Shown here: positions 1-12,567 of the stretch, one piece after another
Position numbering within the stretch: the stretch's first letter is position 1
Layout: the number at the start of each line of letters is the position of its first letter
Assembly (NCBI GenBank): GCA_030867875.1
Contig: JAOWCC010001751.1
Span: forward strand, 20,854,026-20,918,025
Reading direction: 5' to 3'
Source: Actinernus sp. WN-2022
Taxonomy: Eukaryota; Cnidaria; Anthozoa; Actiniaria; Actinernidae
Length of the DNA stretch: 64,000 nt
Position numbers and translations under genes: made by a program
Notes under the pieces: model-generated
Databases searched by the model: none
Seen by the model: the letters and a program-made list of their open reading frames with translations, nothing else
Told to the model about the DNA's origin: nothing

Positions 1-108
1 TCTAGGTAATTCTCTTATATAGTCATTTTGTGCAAATTAAAATCAATATGGAGAGCGCAAACAATTTTTTTTTCGTATCTAATTCAGGCGGAATTGACAA
101 AATCTGGC

Positions 109-372
109 GACAATTTTTATGCCATTAAAGATGTGGTAATCACATGCATGACGTCACAAGGTGTACAGCTCATTTATATTTGTTGCCATAAATACTACAA
201 AATAAGTGCATTTTTGGCCAGTTTTCAATTTAAATATGTAATACTTTGAGAAACCTTGAAGATGGCCATATTTTTTTTTAGAATCCTTGCAGTCGGGTTT
301 GTGAATATAAATGCGCAAACCTAGTGACGTCGCGCATGTGATTAGCATATCTTTAATGGCATAAAAATTGTC
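109..372. mobile_element. MITE-like inverted-repeat element
   Basis: Two arms of about 72 bp (109-180 and 301-372) are imperfect reverse complements. Each starts from GACAATTTTTATGCC and stays alignable through a TGACGTCA-type site. The loop is about 120 bp. No coding capacity is seen. The structure is that of a short non-autonomous DNA transposon. No target-site duplication was recognised, so the superfamily is not assigned. Confidence 0.6.
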
Positions 373-1171
373 TTGATGATTTCGATAAATAAACTAAATT
401 TGTCTGACTATTTACTAAATAATTATTAAAGTTAATGTTGCCTAAATTAGAAGGTATGACTGCAGCTCTAAAAACCTTGCATTTTATTGGACTCCCTTAT
501 TACATGGGCCACACGATAAAGAAAGTTACTGTTTAGCGAATTAAAATTACATAGTTGAGATGTATAGTAGCAAAAACTGCATCTCATGGAAAATATAGGA
601 ATTCCATCACTTTAACTGGACTTCAGTGACTTTTGAGATGAATTTTTTAGAGATCTGTTGCTTAGCGAATCATGTTATCATGCCATATATGTACATGTAT
701 CTTAGGCTGACACTAGAAAATATTCACAGTAAGATCAGAAACAAGAAATACCTAGAACAGGGCTTTCAAATTAAATCAGAGTAGATGGTTAACATACATG
801 TAGAAAGGTTGGCTGCCATGTCAGCTAGTGCAATTATAAGCTAGGGTATTAATGTATAGATGATCAGCAGATTCAAATTCAAGTCTGGCAAAAAATAGCT
901 TTTGCCACAAATTAAAGAAGCTGCCAGAGTCCAGATGGGAGTCACTTATTTTGAATGCCCTGCTAGGAATTCCAAGCCCTTTCTTATTGTAGAAAACTGG
1001 AAATTCCTAGAGAATCTTAAAAACAGTAACTGCAGGTCAGCCAGTCTTTGAATTCCTTGGAATTTCAGGTAATTACATTGAATCTCAAAAAATAAAAATA
1101 AACTTGACTTTGCCATCCATATTAGAACCAAATGTAAAAACAAGAGTTTTATATCATAGATCTGTAGAACT
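373..1171. other. Intergenic, no gene seen
   Basis: This is AT-rich sequence without a convincing ORF. The short open frames here lack coding character, and no RNA gene or clear repeat was recognised. Confidence 0.5.
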
Positions 1172-1733
1172 TTAAAGGGAGCCTTTGCTGAAAAAACAAT
1201 GTTTGCTCTCCAATGCTCTTTTAATGGTGCCTAAATCTGTTATGGTGTTTGCCGTTAAACTCATTTGAATTTCCCGCACGCTGCCATCTTGAATCATGAT
1301 ATCACAGTGTTGCTTCTATTGTCATAAAACAAATAGCTCCTTTGTTGTGTAACAATAGGGGCAACACTGTGACTTCATAAAATCTAAGATGCATGGCCAC
1401 ATGCAGAAACTCAAATTAGTGTTATGGACAGAAGAATTAATTGGTCCATAAGTGATATCTAGTGCACAATTTGCAGGCAGCACATTAACTTTTTTCCCAA
1501 GACAATCAGCTGGTGGCTAAACAAAAAAATTTTGCAACCTGAGTTTTGAAAGTTTGGTCACCAGGGCAAAAATCTTAGTTTATTGGTGACCAGCTAGCTA
1601 GTAGGTCGCAATGTAATGAGCCCTTAAGCTGGCAGGACAGTCAACTTACAATGTACACAGCAACAGATGTAGAAATACACAGGGAATAATTATTTGAGAG
1701 CGAACATTGTTTTTAAACTGAGGTTCTCTTTAA
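1172..1733. mobile_element. MITE family A, copy 1 (TTAA-flanked)
   Basis: The terminal inverted repeats are about 37 bp. The left one reads AGGGAGCCTTTGCTG with a run to TTTGCTCTC at about 1210; the right one is its reverse complement at 1696-1729. TTAA lies on both outer edges (1172-1175, 1730-1733), which fits TTAA-targeting transposons of the piggyBac type, although the ends are not the usual CCCT form. The interior is non-coding. Related copies lie at 9043-9318 (partial) and 12568-12890. Confidence 0.65.
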
Positions 1734-2488
1734 ACATTTAGCCACTATGAGTTTTTAAATCTGACTACATGTACATAATATATTCTTAAAATAATTATGC
1801 TGAAACTGCTGTCAGAAATACATGTATTAAGTAAAACTGATCTATAATACAAGTACATGTACCTGCATCAGTACAGACTTCCAATTATGGTTTTATATCA
1901 AAAATAATATTTATTCTAAAGGGGCTGTGTCATGGTATTAATGAGCGGCTTTTGTAATGATTTCCTTAACGATCTCCTGACAGGTTTGTAGCATGAAAGG
2001 ATTAAATTGGAACAAGAATTGCAGGAAAACAGGAAGTTGACTCCAAACATGGACAATTTTTGCAAAGAAATATTAGATTTTGGACAAAATCTAAATACCA
2101 CTGAATGTGCTTCAATTTTTTTTTTTGCAGTCTCGGCTGCACACAGTTATTTTTAGCGAATTTTAAATTAACTAAGGAACCTTGTGCATAATTGTGGAGT
2201 GGTTAAAATGAAAGCAAAAATGACTAACAATTAAGTTGTATGCAAAAAGAATGACTGTATACAGGTGTTACACCTTAACATAGCCCCCTTAAAATCTAGC
2301 TTAGGGTTTAGGGAAAAACTAACAGAGTTAATAATTGAATGTTCCATGCCATTCTAACTTTTAGTTTATTTAGTTATAGGTTTTATAAACTATACAGTTT
2401 TAAATACAAATGATTCTGATCTTCACTGGCCACTACTTGGTAGTCAACTTTTCCCTGATTAGCTTTCATTGTTGGTGATGATTTAGAA

Positions 2489-2594
2489 TTAACCCTTCAG
2501 CCCCAACATTTGGAGTCTGATATATCAAAATTTATCCAAATGTTAATAGAAAAAAGAAGAATTTGGATGTGACTTTTGGGGCTGAAAGGGTTAA
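2489..2594. mobile_element. Tiny piggyBac-like MITE (TTAA, CCCTT ends)
   Basis: The element is 106 bp including TTAA on each side. Its ends are inverted: TTAACCCTTCAGCCCCAA on the left and TTGGGGCTGAAAGGGTTAA on the right. TTAA targets and CCCT-type termini are typical of the piggyBac superfamily. It is too short to code for anything. The larger element at 3329-4339 uses the same TTAACCCTTT start but has a different interior. Confidence 0.7.
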
Positions 2595-3328
2595 AAACTT
2601 TGGTCCTGCATCTTGAATTCTAAACCAGCCTGTAAAAACAATTAACCAAAATAAGAATTACAATTTTAGATGAGTACCAAGTCCTGTGCGGTTTGCCAGC
2701 CGGAAACTGGAAAGCGACAAATATTTTTCTACACCACTTCCGTTACGTTTCTACCAAAGTTATCAAGATATTGAGATTTAAATTATGAGAAGCACTCTTA
2801 ACATGAAACATTTTAGAATGATAAAATTCGAAAGAGGATTAACAAGACCCGGGGCTGAGATCGGATGAGTTTCGTCGTTCAAAAAGGCGGAATCGTAAAC
2901 TGGAGCTATTGCAGAATACCCCCCCGTACCAAACAGCTAGGTCTAATTTTGTCTGCATTAGGTCTAGCAAAGATCTTGTAGACCTTATCTAGACCTTTTT
3001 GAGACAAATTACATGTCTAGAGAATCTTGCAAATGTCTTGAAAGACTTTTCTACATTTGCTTTGCTTCTTTGTCTTGAAAATGTCTTGAGGTTTTGTCTA
3101 GATAAGACCTAAACTAGATCTTTTGACTAAACGATACCATCATTAGGAGTTCTCAGATATTGAGTCACTCATATATGCCATGTTTGAACGAATGTCTTTA
3201 AAATGTCTTGAAGTTTAATCTAGCTTAGGCCTAAATTAGATCTTTTCTGGATGAAAATACAGTCTTAGGTTACAATAAGATTATTTTTACACATGTGCAC
3301 ACCATCGGACGCATTTGAGTATAAATGA

Positions 3329-4339
3329 TTAACCCTTTCGCACCCGGACGTGTTTGGGCTCAATGGGTGAAATGCAGAGTGCTAACTCAACCCTCCCCCC
3401 TCAGTTCCATTTTGGCTAGCCCGGGCCAGTTAAATACTGCTGACTTTTTAAACCAAGGGCTCAAACTTTCCCCATGATGCCATTTGGCAGAATTCTACAG
3501 ACTCGGCGGCGGTGAGTATGGTTTCTTCTGTAGGTTTTCCAATGAAATGTGCTCTAATTTTGGACAAATAAGCCACTGTAAGAGAGCTAGAGGACATCAT
3601 TAAGTCTGATGACGGCTGAAAAGTACTTGGTTTGCTTTTAGTAGGCCTTGTGAGGGGGTTTCATAGGGTTTTTCTTTTGTGTTTCTCTTTGGGACACATG
3701 AAATAATTCTTCACTGAAACCCTTGAAATTCTGCAGTTGGTTGTCTTTTTCCCCTGCTCAACCTATTAGGATGTGTTTTTGTCACTTTAAAGCAACGGCT
3801 TGAGTCCAAATCGCCGCTCTTGGTTGTAGGGGCTACCCTACCGGAGTCCCAGAGGGGGGTCCCCTTGTGATTTTTTTTTGTTGATTACCCAGCATGCAAT
3901 TGGAGGTGGGAGCAGGAAAAACATGGTGGAGAGAAGTGCAGCTTTAAGAATAGCACGCTTCACAGTCGCAATGTGTGTTTTGTGCAAACAAACCTGGTGG
4001 TTCGAAAGATTAAAGAAGGTACTGTAACGACTGAGCGCTGATTTTGTGTTTGCTTTTGATTTCAAGGGCGAATGGGAAGGATTTTGGAGGGCAATTTTCA
4101 GCTCCTCAAAATTGGTGAAAATCGGAGAAACGAAAAACGATCTCCAAAACAAATGAGTTTTTCTCCAAAGTGGGAGAGTCAAGCGATCCCAGTTATAGCT
4201 GTGGCTTTGAAGTCATTCATCCCTTGAAATAATATCGCAACATCGTATTTCCAGCGTGTCTAGGTTTGATGCAATAATTTTCTCCAGGTACATGCTTGAT
4301 ATTGGCCGGTTACGGCCGGTTCGGGTGCGAAAGGGTTAA
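3329..4339. mobile_element. piggyBac-like non-autonomous element, copy 1
   Basis: Both boundaries are exact: TTAACCCTTTCGCACCCG on the left and CGGGTGCGAAAGGGTTAA on the right. This gives TTAA target duplications plus 14-bp terminal inverted repeats beginning CCCTTT, the piggyBac-superfamily pattern. The interior (about 1 kb) has no recognisable transposase. A second, diverged copy lies at 61507-62957. The two copies share most of their length, so this is a genuine dispersed family. Confidence 0.8.
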
Positions 4340-6053
4340 TACTCCGTAAATTTCACAACCATTTAAAACGATCGCATGCATGCAGAATTGGAGAAAACCG
4401 GCTGTGGGTAATGCGCATTTTGTGTTTCCGAGGCCTGGATAGGGTCCTAAATTAAGTGTTCAAAGGTTACAATGTAGTTAAAACCTTAAATAAATACTCC
4501 CTTTAAGAAAGAATTATCTATGACATTGTTCAGTGTACACTGTATTAAGTCATTTCATGCTCATGCAGTTCCGTCACGAAGAGTACTCTAATTTCTGCCA
4601 AATCTTCGTATAACCGTCATTTGTGTCGATTCTGAATGATAATTTATGAACTCGGTTCAAACAGACCTTTGGCCCGTTCTTGCATTTCATGCATATCAAA
4701 TGTACAAAGAATAATTGGTATGCGTAAATGATACTATTTAACCTTCAATCCGCCAATCAGGAAAACGATAATCGATACCCTAAAGGCGGGCGCCAGGAGC
4801 CTAACGACATTTCAGCAAATTTGTGGGCACAAATAGATAGACTTTCACCTCCAGCTCATGATCAATAATATTCTATACTAGCAATGAGTATATAACCTAC
4901 GGATATGCTTGGATTTTATGGATTGAGAAGAAGCAACACTCCAATGTATCAGATTCAGACATTGTAGAAGAACTGAAGATGAGGCAACGGTGGCTTGGCG
5001 TGTTGTAACAAGATGACACAAAATACACTACATCAGCTGTACTGTGGTATTATGGTGAGTTTAATTTTGTTATATATGACTTCAATTCTAAATGTTTAAT
5101 TGGCCAGCAAGTTTAGGACAACTGAATATGTTTTGAAATAACGAAGACAGAATGAAGGCGGTCGGGACTGACAGCAATACAAGTCCGGGTACAAATGGCA
5201 GTATTAATGTATCCATATTTATGACATGTATTATCATGCATGCATTCTCTCTCTTTAAAATACTCAGCTGTTATCTCCAGGTCCATACATGCCACTTACA
5301 TTTTGTTATAAATGTCTGTTTGACTCTCCAGAAACATTCCATTATTCTTATACAAATCACAGTTGGTACAAGTTGGTTGAACACTGATCTGAGTAAACGA
5401 CAATAATATAATACCATACAGATGGCATTGCATGACTGATAAGACAGCTTGACATCTACTGGGTGATCCTATTAATTACTAGTTTTAACAGTGATCATTA
5501 TCAAAACTGAATCCGTAAATGCTAACATTTTTTTTACTTTAACATTGATAATAATACTGATTTTAGAGCTACAGTAGTGCACTTTGTTGGTGTTAATCAT
5601 GCCTCGTTTTTATTGCCTATATTTTAGTAAATGGAAAAAATACTGCATGCATGTCTTTAATGTACGCCAACTAATTAAAAGCATCTCTCGATCTGCACAC
5701 ATGAACGATTATTAAAATAAGATCTCATGCACATATTTTCTTTTCAACTGTGAGGACATAGGATCACGCCGATCTCAGTGTAAAGAAGCCGTGGATAATT
5801 TGTTAGACCATTATAGCCATAGAACTTGAAGTGTGGGCTTAGATAGCTGTCAAGGTTAAGTTAATTAAGTTCAGTTAACGTTTTACCGGTATGTTTCTGA
5901 AACGATGAGGTCAATTGAAAGAATGCATACATGTACGTAAATGACAACACAATATTATGTAAAGCATTGCATATATATGAATCTGTGATGTGCTTTTTAA
6001 TTTTAGGAAAGAATCACAACGTCCTTCAGCTTATTTTTTTATTTCATCATGCC

Positions 6054-6142
6054 GATCGAACGACGCTCGATCGAACGACGCTGGATCGAACAACACGCGA
6101 TCGAACAACACTGGTCGAACAACACTGGATCGAACAACGTCA
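6054..6142 (+). repeat. Short tandem repeat, about 15-bp GATCGAACAACACTG unit
   Basis: About six degenerate tandem copies of a unit like GATCGAACAACACTG, with variation at ACGACGCTC, ACACGCGATC and so on. It lies within the large TIR element near its right end. The unit length is a multiple of three, so open frames run through it, but the repeat peptide shows no sign of being a real protein. Confidence 0.7.
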
Positions 6143-7390
6143 CGCCGTAACTTTGTATCTCGTCATTCATCACATCGCTGGCTTTGACCACTTGTTGACT
6201 GAAATGTCTTGCATTAGGCTTTCGTGCTAGACAGTTTTAAGACATTTAGACATGTTCTAGACATTTTTAAGACTGTTGTACTAGGTAAACTGCTCTTGGA
6301 ACAATGTCTCGTGAATGTCTATTTATAAGCTAAGAATGTCTAGCTGTCAAAATGACTAAAAAAGTCTTTCATTTTAGCTCAGAATTGAGCCCTTTCCAAG
6401 ACTTTTCTTTGAAAAAAGCCGCCAGACATAAAATAGACTTTTGAAAGACTTTATCCTAGGTCTAATCTAGACATTTTTTAGGTCTAGCTGTTTCGTACGG
6501 GGGCCACCACTTGGTTCATTAATAATGCATTTTCTCAAATTCTCATACAAACCTTCTAAAAACCTTAAACCCCGAAATTCAAATAAATCTTACCCATTTT
6601 CAACCCCAAATCATTCATAGAACGTCTAAATACACCTGAGCTAAATGGATAATTTTGCACAATTTGTAAGGGTTTTCCAAGTCATCTTTCGAAGTGGTGG
6701 GATTATCTTTCATCTGATGAATATTGGCATTGAAATGCTGTTGAAAAGACTATGTAAGCGACCTTAAAACCTCAACAAGTGCTATCAAATATGGATGTAG
6801 ACTTGGTTCTTGGCCACTCGGTTAAAGCACAGCCAGCCCAAGCTAAAACAATTATATAATTGCCTCAAACCAAAAATAAACACCACAGTGATGAACAGGA
6901 ACAACTTTTCAACACACAGGTAATATTTTATGACTTTATTTACTGTTTTAGGACAGTTTCAGATTTTTCTAAAATAAACCATACATTCCTTGTAAAAATC
7001 ATTAACTTGGACTGCCTGTGGTTAAAGTGCAACTTCGTGTCTTCCACGTTATTCGAATTTCTCAACGAAAGCACAGATTTTTAAAGGGCTGGATGAAAAT
7101 ATTTTGCTTCATTAAGCAATGGGAATTTTCGTTTTGGACAAGCCATGCAGCCAAATCGGCGAGTAATACCAAGGCTTTAGTCTAAAACATTTTACCAGGA
7201 GAAGATATATAGTCATGTTAGACCTTTTTTATCTTCTCAACAACAATCAACATTACATGTGTGAAGTTCGCAAAGTTTTAATTAAGCTACTTTATTTCTT
7301 ATGAACTGATTTTCACTGTAAAGTTTGACCGACTTACAAATAAAATATTTAGAGATTATATTTGAGTGATGGGATCATAGTCCAGGCTTT

Positions 7391-7989
7391 CCAAGATCTT
7401 GATAAGATCTTGCAAGATCTTTAAAGAATCTTTCCAACATCTTGTAAGATATTGCATTGGTAAGATCTTACAAAACCGATGATTTCAAGATCTTGTAAGA
7501 TCTTGTAAGATCTTAATAAGATCTTTCCAAGATCTTGTAAGATCTTGATAAGATCGTACAAAAAAATATTTCAATATCTTGTAAGATCTTTAGAGGATCT
7601 TTCCAAATCTTGAGAAGATCTTGCAAGATCTTTAGAGAATCTTTCCAATATCTTGTAAGATCTTGATAAGATCTTGATAAGATATTGGTAAGATCTTACA
7701 AAACATGATTTCAAGATCTTGTAAGATCTTTATTGATAAGATCTTGATAATAAATTTTTTACAAGAAAATATTTCAAGATCTTGTAAGATCTTTAGAGGA
7801 TCTTTCCAAGATCTTGTAAGATCTTATAAGTTCTTATAAGATCTTGTCAAGATTAAACATTTTAGGATAAAATGTTTTTGTAAGATTATGCAAGATCTTG
7901 GCAAGATCTTGGCAAGATCTTTGCAAGATTTAGTAAGATCTTGGCAAGATCTTACAATATCTTACAAGATCTTGACAAGATTCTCAACC
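7391..7989. repeat. AAGATCTT palindrome-rich foldback block
   Basis: About 600 bp is built almost entirely from AAGATCTTG and its near variants (TAAGATCTTGATAAGATC and similar). The palindromic AAGATCTT core recurs dozens of times, in both orientations by definition. The edges look like inverted termini: CCAGGCTTTCCAAGATCTTG on the left and CAAGATTCTCAACCTGGG on the right. It could be a foldback or MITE element made of repeated subterminal sites, or a locally expanded satellite. No ORF is present. Confidence 0.6.
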
Positions 7990-7992
7990 TGG

Positions 7993-9040
7993 GTTACTGT
8001 TGCTATATCTTATAAAATTAGCTCCTCTCCTCTTAGTTACTGTTGCTATATCCCATAAAATTAGCTCCTCTCTTAGTTACTGTTGCTATATCCCATAAAA
8101 TTAGCTCCTCTCCTCTTAGTTACTGTTGCTATATCCCATAAAAATTAGCTCCTCTCTTAGTTACTGTTGCTATATCCCATACAATTTGCTCCTCTCCTCT
8201 TAGTTACTGTTGCTATATCCCATAAAAATTAGCTCCTCTCTTAGTTACTGTTGCTATATCCCATAAAAATTAGCTCCTCTCTTAGTTACTGTTGCTATAT
8301 CCCATACAATTTGCTCCTCTCCTCTTAGTTACTGTTGCTATATCCCATAAAATTAGCTTCTCTCTTAGTTACTGTTGCTATGTCCCATAAAATTAGCTCC
8401 TCTCCTCTTAGTTACTGTTGCTATATCCCATAACATTATCTCCTCTCTTAGTTACTGTTGCTATATCCCATAAAATTAGCTCCTCTCTTAGTTACTGTTG
8501 CTATATCCCATAAAATTAGCTCCTCTCCTCTTAGTTACTGTTGCTATATCCCATAAAATTAGCTCCTCTCTTAGTTACTGTTGCTATATCCCATACAATT
8601 TGCTCCTCTCCTCTTAGTTACTGTTGCTATATCCCATAAAATTAGCTTCTCTCTTAGTTACTGTTGCTATGTCCCATAAAATTAGCTCCTCTCCTCTTAG
8701 TTACTGTTGCTATATCCCATAACATTATCTCCTCTGTTAGTTACTGTTGCTATATCCCATAAAATTAGCTCCTCTCTTAGTTACTGTTGCTATATCCCAT
8801 AAAATTAGCTCCTCCTCTTAGTTACTGTTGCTATATCCCATAAAATTAGCTCCTCTCTTAGTTACTGTTGCTATATCCCATAAAATTTGCTCCTCTCTTA
8901 GTTACTGTTGCTATATCCCATAAAATTAGCTCCTCTCTTAGTTACTGTTGCTATATCCCATAAAATTAGCTCATCTCCTCTTAGTTACTGTTGTTATGTC
9001 CCATACAATTAGCTCCTCACCTCTTAGTTACTGTTGCTAT
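7993..9040 (+). repeat. Minisatellite, 40/45-bp unit, about 26 copies
   Basis: The unit reads approximately TTAGTTACTGTTGCTATATC followed by CCATAAAATTAGCTCCTCTC. I counted 26 occurrences of GTTACTGTTG(C/T). Units come in a short form and one with an extra CTCCT, often alternating, and blocks of several units are themselves repeated, so the array has higher-order structure. It abuts the AAGATCTT block on the left and a MITE remnant on the right. There is no spacer diversity, so it is not a CRISPR array. Confidence 0.9.
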
Positions 9041-9042
9041 TG

Positions 9043-9318
9043 GAATTTCCTGCATGCAGCCATATTGGATCTTATGACGTCACAGTCAGAAAACAATAGC
9101 TATTTTGTTGTTTAACAATAGGGACAACACTGACGTGATAAAATCCAAGATGTCGGCACAGGAAATTCAAATGAGTTTTATGGACATGGAAAATCGGCCC
9201 ATAAATGATATCTAGTGTACAATTTGGATGTGACAAACGCGGCAATAGACTTAGGCATCCAAAAGGAACATTAAGAGCAAATATTGTTTTTCAGCCGAGG
9301 TAAGCGAGGTTCCATTAA
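9043..9318. mobile_element. MITE family A, copy 2 (partial)
   Basis: The sequence aligns with the middle and right side of the element at 1172-1733. Shared pieces include the CAATAGGGACAACACTG stretch, AATTCAAATGAGTTTTATGG, GATATCTAGTGTACAATTTG and a right end with AGAGCAAATATTGTTTTTCAG. The left third is missing and is replaced by the minisatellite. A TGACGTCA site sits at 9075-9082. Confidence 0.6.
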
Positions 9319-12300
9319 TACACTGTCTTCAGTGCTGGCTGCCTGAACAAACTGGGATTTTAAATGTCCCAAAATACAACACACCCTCACAACTTTCCGC
9401 TTTTCGGATGACACTTTAAATAATGTAAAATATGTTTCCTTCTTCTCAAAATTATTTACTAAAAAGATAATGAAGTTAAACATAGGGCCCTAAGGGCAAC
9501 TCACGGATGGTCAGTGAGCTATTTTGGCATATACTAAAAATCACGTGACCGATGACGTCATCGTTACGTCATCACCACTAAGTGAATCGTGGGGCCCAAT
9601 ACCATATCTGTCAAAGTTTGAGCCGCCTGGCATTACAAATGAGGGAGATACGGGCATGTACTTAAAATCAGATGACCGATGATGTCATCGTTACGTCATC
9701 ACCACTAGGTGATTGATAGGGTCTGTCCAGGTTTGAACCACGTGCCAGTAAGCGAGTTAGCCACGAAAATCTCGTATCCTGAACATATTCCGAACATGGT
9801 ACGAATTTTGCTAACATACATCTTCGGAAAAGGATACGACAATTCCCTGTTCGGCTTTTTGGGGACTGATTTTTGAATTCACTATCTGAAGACTGAAACA
9901 AAACATTCATCTGAAGACTGAAATCACACAATCTAAATCGTAATTGCCTTATTTCTACCATCGTAAGGGATAAATGATGCAGCAGTCACGCGACACATTT
10001 CACAGCATAGTTCTGGGGGTCACACACGATTATTTTTCATGCCGCTAAAACAATTTTAATCATATAAATGAATTCGAAATCATCTGAAAACAGCGCTTTA
10101 CTTTCGAAATAAATTCACAAATGGAAATGTTGAGGCTAAAAGCTCTGGGCTATACATTTATTGTACTGAATCTGAATACATGTAGGTCGATTGTGAGAGA
10201 ATTTGTTATCCCAAATGTTCACTATTTTGTGAAGCCCAAGACATCAATGTTTCGCCAGCGTGTATAAATAGATATGAGCTACCACCAAAAGTTCACTATT
10301 GCTTATCCCGAACATCGTACGAGTATATCCCGATCTAAAACATAACTTCTATAATGTCGAGTGGTTTGAATTAGTGTAGCAAGATAGACACAGAGACAAC
10401 AGAGAAACTTCACAGCAGTAAATTATAAGTCATTTCGGAATATTTACCTTAGAAAACGGCATATCTACAGCACTGACCAAATCCTTTCGAAAGCTTCAAC
10501 GCTTCTTTTCCGATAAAAGTTTGTTCCTCACAGTCACAGCGACCACAAACGGCCATCAATACATCTTTGGAAAAGGATACGCGGATACGGCACTTTCGGA
10601 AATATAATCTACCTAACCACAATAACTCGTTCCTGCACATGCGTGCATTCACGAGTTAACAATGTACCTCATTACACTTGTGGCAAAAATAACTGAAGTC
10701 GCCAACTCTCTCCCATATTACTTTATATGAAAACACATTATTAAAAGAACCTTAAGCAAAATTCGATTTAAAAATAGTCAATACCCCGCAATGAAGCTTC
10801 AAGATCATCCATCATGGAGGTCATCCATGAAGCGTTCCAGCTGAACTGAAATGCTATTATTTCATTTAAAATAAACAATGACAAACCTACCCCAGTTTCC
10901 ACACCACGAGGTGACATGAGCCAAAACGGTCAGCGGCTTCCATGTCTAATCCCAGCCCAATCCCCCGCTCAAATCGCCACGATATTCTAAACAAGGCTAA
11001 TTCCCCGCTCACCGGGGCACGAGTGAAGTGCCAAATGCCTCGCTAATCTCCGCATAGTCCCGGGGTTGGAGGGGCGGGGGTTTACATTGACTGGTGCATA
11101 AGAGCAACTGTTTACTTTCGAGCTACTTCCGTTGCGAAGGACATCTCAGTGTAAAGTTATATGAAGCCGCCATGTCGTGTTTTGAAATTTCACACGAACT
11201 TATTGTCTATGATCATTCTGTATGGATGTGTAGTTAATTTAACCCTTCTTCTTTTAAAATATCAGGGTCTACCCGGGTCTACTCCAAATGGTTTTCGCCA
11301 TAGTAGAGGGGAATGGTTAGGAAACTCGGCAAACTTCAAAGAGGCTAACAAAGGCGATGCCATTTATGTTGGAAGGGGGTAAGACAAAAGATTGTGCACG
11401 GTCATAGGTCATTAGCGTCCCCTGAACGACTGAACTCACACGTTTCTATTGGCTGATTGATTAATATATTGGAATTTCTGTTGTGTTTTGTGCACGGTCA
11501 CGGTTGAGAAAAGCGAACAAAGACATATAACAAAGTAGGTCACTGGGTTTCATAACCATTCCACTCTATTAACTATGGTTTTCGCTGATGAAAAGATCGT
11601 CCTAGCTCAAGCTGTACCTTAATTTCGTATATTCCGGCCGGGACACTGGCGCGCGCTCTTTGTTTGAAAATGCCGTAATAATTATTGCGTCAATAGCGCG
11701 CTCGAACAAAAATTGAAACTTTCACTCACTGATTGATCACAGGGAAATCTCGGCAGTTTGTGTGGCTTTCTATTGAATACCGGTATTTGCAAGAAGTACC
11801 GGATATTCAATACATTCAATACATCTTGGTAGCTGAGATGCTCACTCGATCATGTCATGGGTAAGTTTGTGGGAAGCTCATTGTTGTCAAGATGCTGTGA
11901 CAGTCAGTGGCGTAGCCAGGTTTTTAAAATTTGTAGGCCCAAACAACCGCTCTTTAAGGGTACCTATCTAACGATTAAATACTGCAGCAAAAATTTCCCA
12001 GCGGAGTAACACGCCACAGGGGGATGTTTTGTTCTGTTGGTATTTAGCTTATTCATGAACAAAGTAGGTGAAGTACTCGAGATTACGTGATCCGAGAGGC
12101 TATTCCACTCAGGGATAGTTTTAACAAAAGAGAGTTTCTAAATTGTTCTGTGTTACAAGACAATACTTATATTGACGACTGTGAACAGTAGAGTTCATCT
12201 TGCGCCTCCTTGTTTTGAGGGGTCCAGGGGCATGCTTCCCCGGGAAATATTTAGATTTAGACTTTCGCAAATTAACAAATCTCAAAAATATACATTTTTC

Positions 12301-12567
12301 CATTGTCCATCATAGAAATGATGCACAGTTTTGGACATTTTATGACGTCATTTGTATGCCAATCAATACGAGTAATGGACAAATGTATGCGATTTGTTTT
12401 TTACAACGCCGAAGCACTTAGATACAAATGAGTGCGCATTAAACTGCTTTCAAGTCGAAAAAAGGCCACTCAAAGTTTGTTTGATAAATTAAAGTCATAC
12501 ATATTTGATACATAACAGGAAAAGCACATTCCACTGACATACTGAACATGAAGATTGCTCAATTATA
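9319..12567. other. Intergenic, minor duplications only
   Basis: No convincing gene was found. An approximately 46-bp stretch containing CGATGACGTCATCGTTACGT at 9539-9586 is repeated with a few changes at 9667-9712. A phrase GTGGCGTAGCCAGG at 11910 resembles common dispersed marine-invertebrate repeats. An open stretch at 11264-11379 has AG before it and GGTAAG after it, so it could be an exon, but its translation is not recognisable and I do not annotate it. Confidence 0.45.

Larger units (their letters stand above)
2921..6503. mobile_element. Large TIR element with GTCTAGA-rich ends
   Basis: The left end (CCCCCGTACCAAACAGCTAG, from 2921) and the right end (finishing GTACGGGGG at 6503) are inverted copies over about 25 bp. 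Inside both ends are several hundred bases dense in GTCTAGA, AAATGTCTTGA and AGGTCTA motifs in opposite orientations, which look like repeated subterminal binding sites. No transposase ORF is visible, so it is non-autonomous. A complete TTAA-flanked element (3329-4339) is nested inside, so this element is the older of the two. No superfamily is assigned; target duplications are unclear because of the flanking C/G runs. Confidence 0.6.

Noticed and set aside
7993..9040. CRISPR-like repeat array
   Set aside because: Units are directly adjacent tandem copies without unique spacers, and the sequence is eukaryotic.
9668..9961. 97-codon minus-strand frame
   Set aside because: Part of it lies in a local duplication (9539-9712); no domain and no gene signals.
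11161..11382. 73-codon frame with possible exon borders
   Set aside because: The AG/GT borders are weakly placed and the translation is not recognisable; no partner exons were found.
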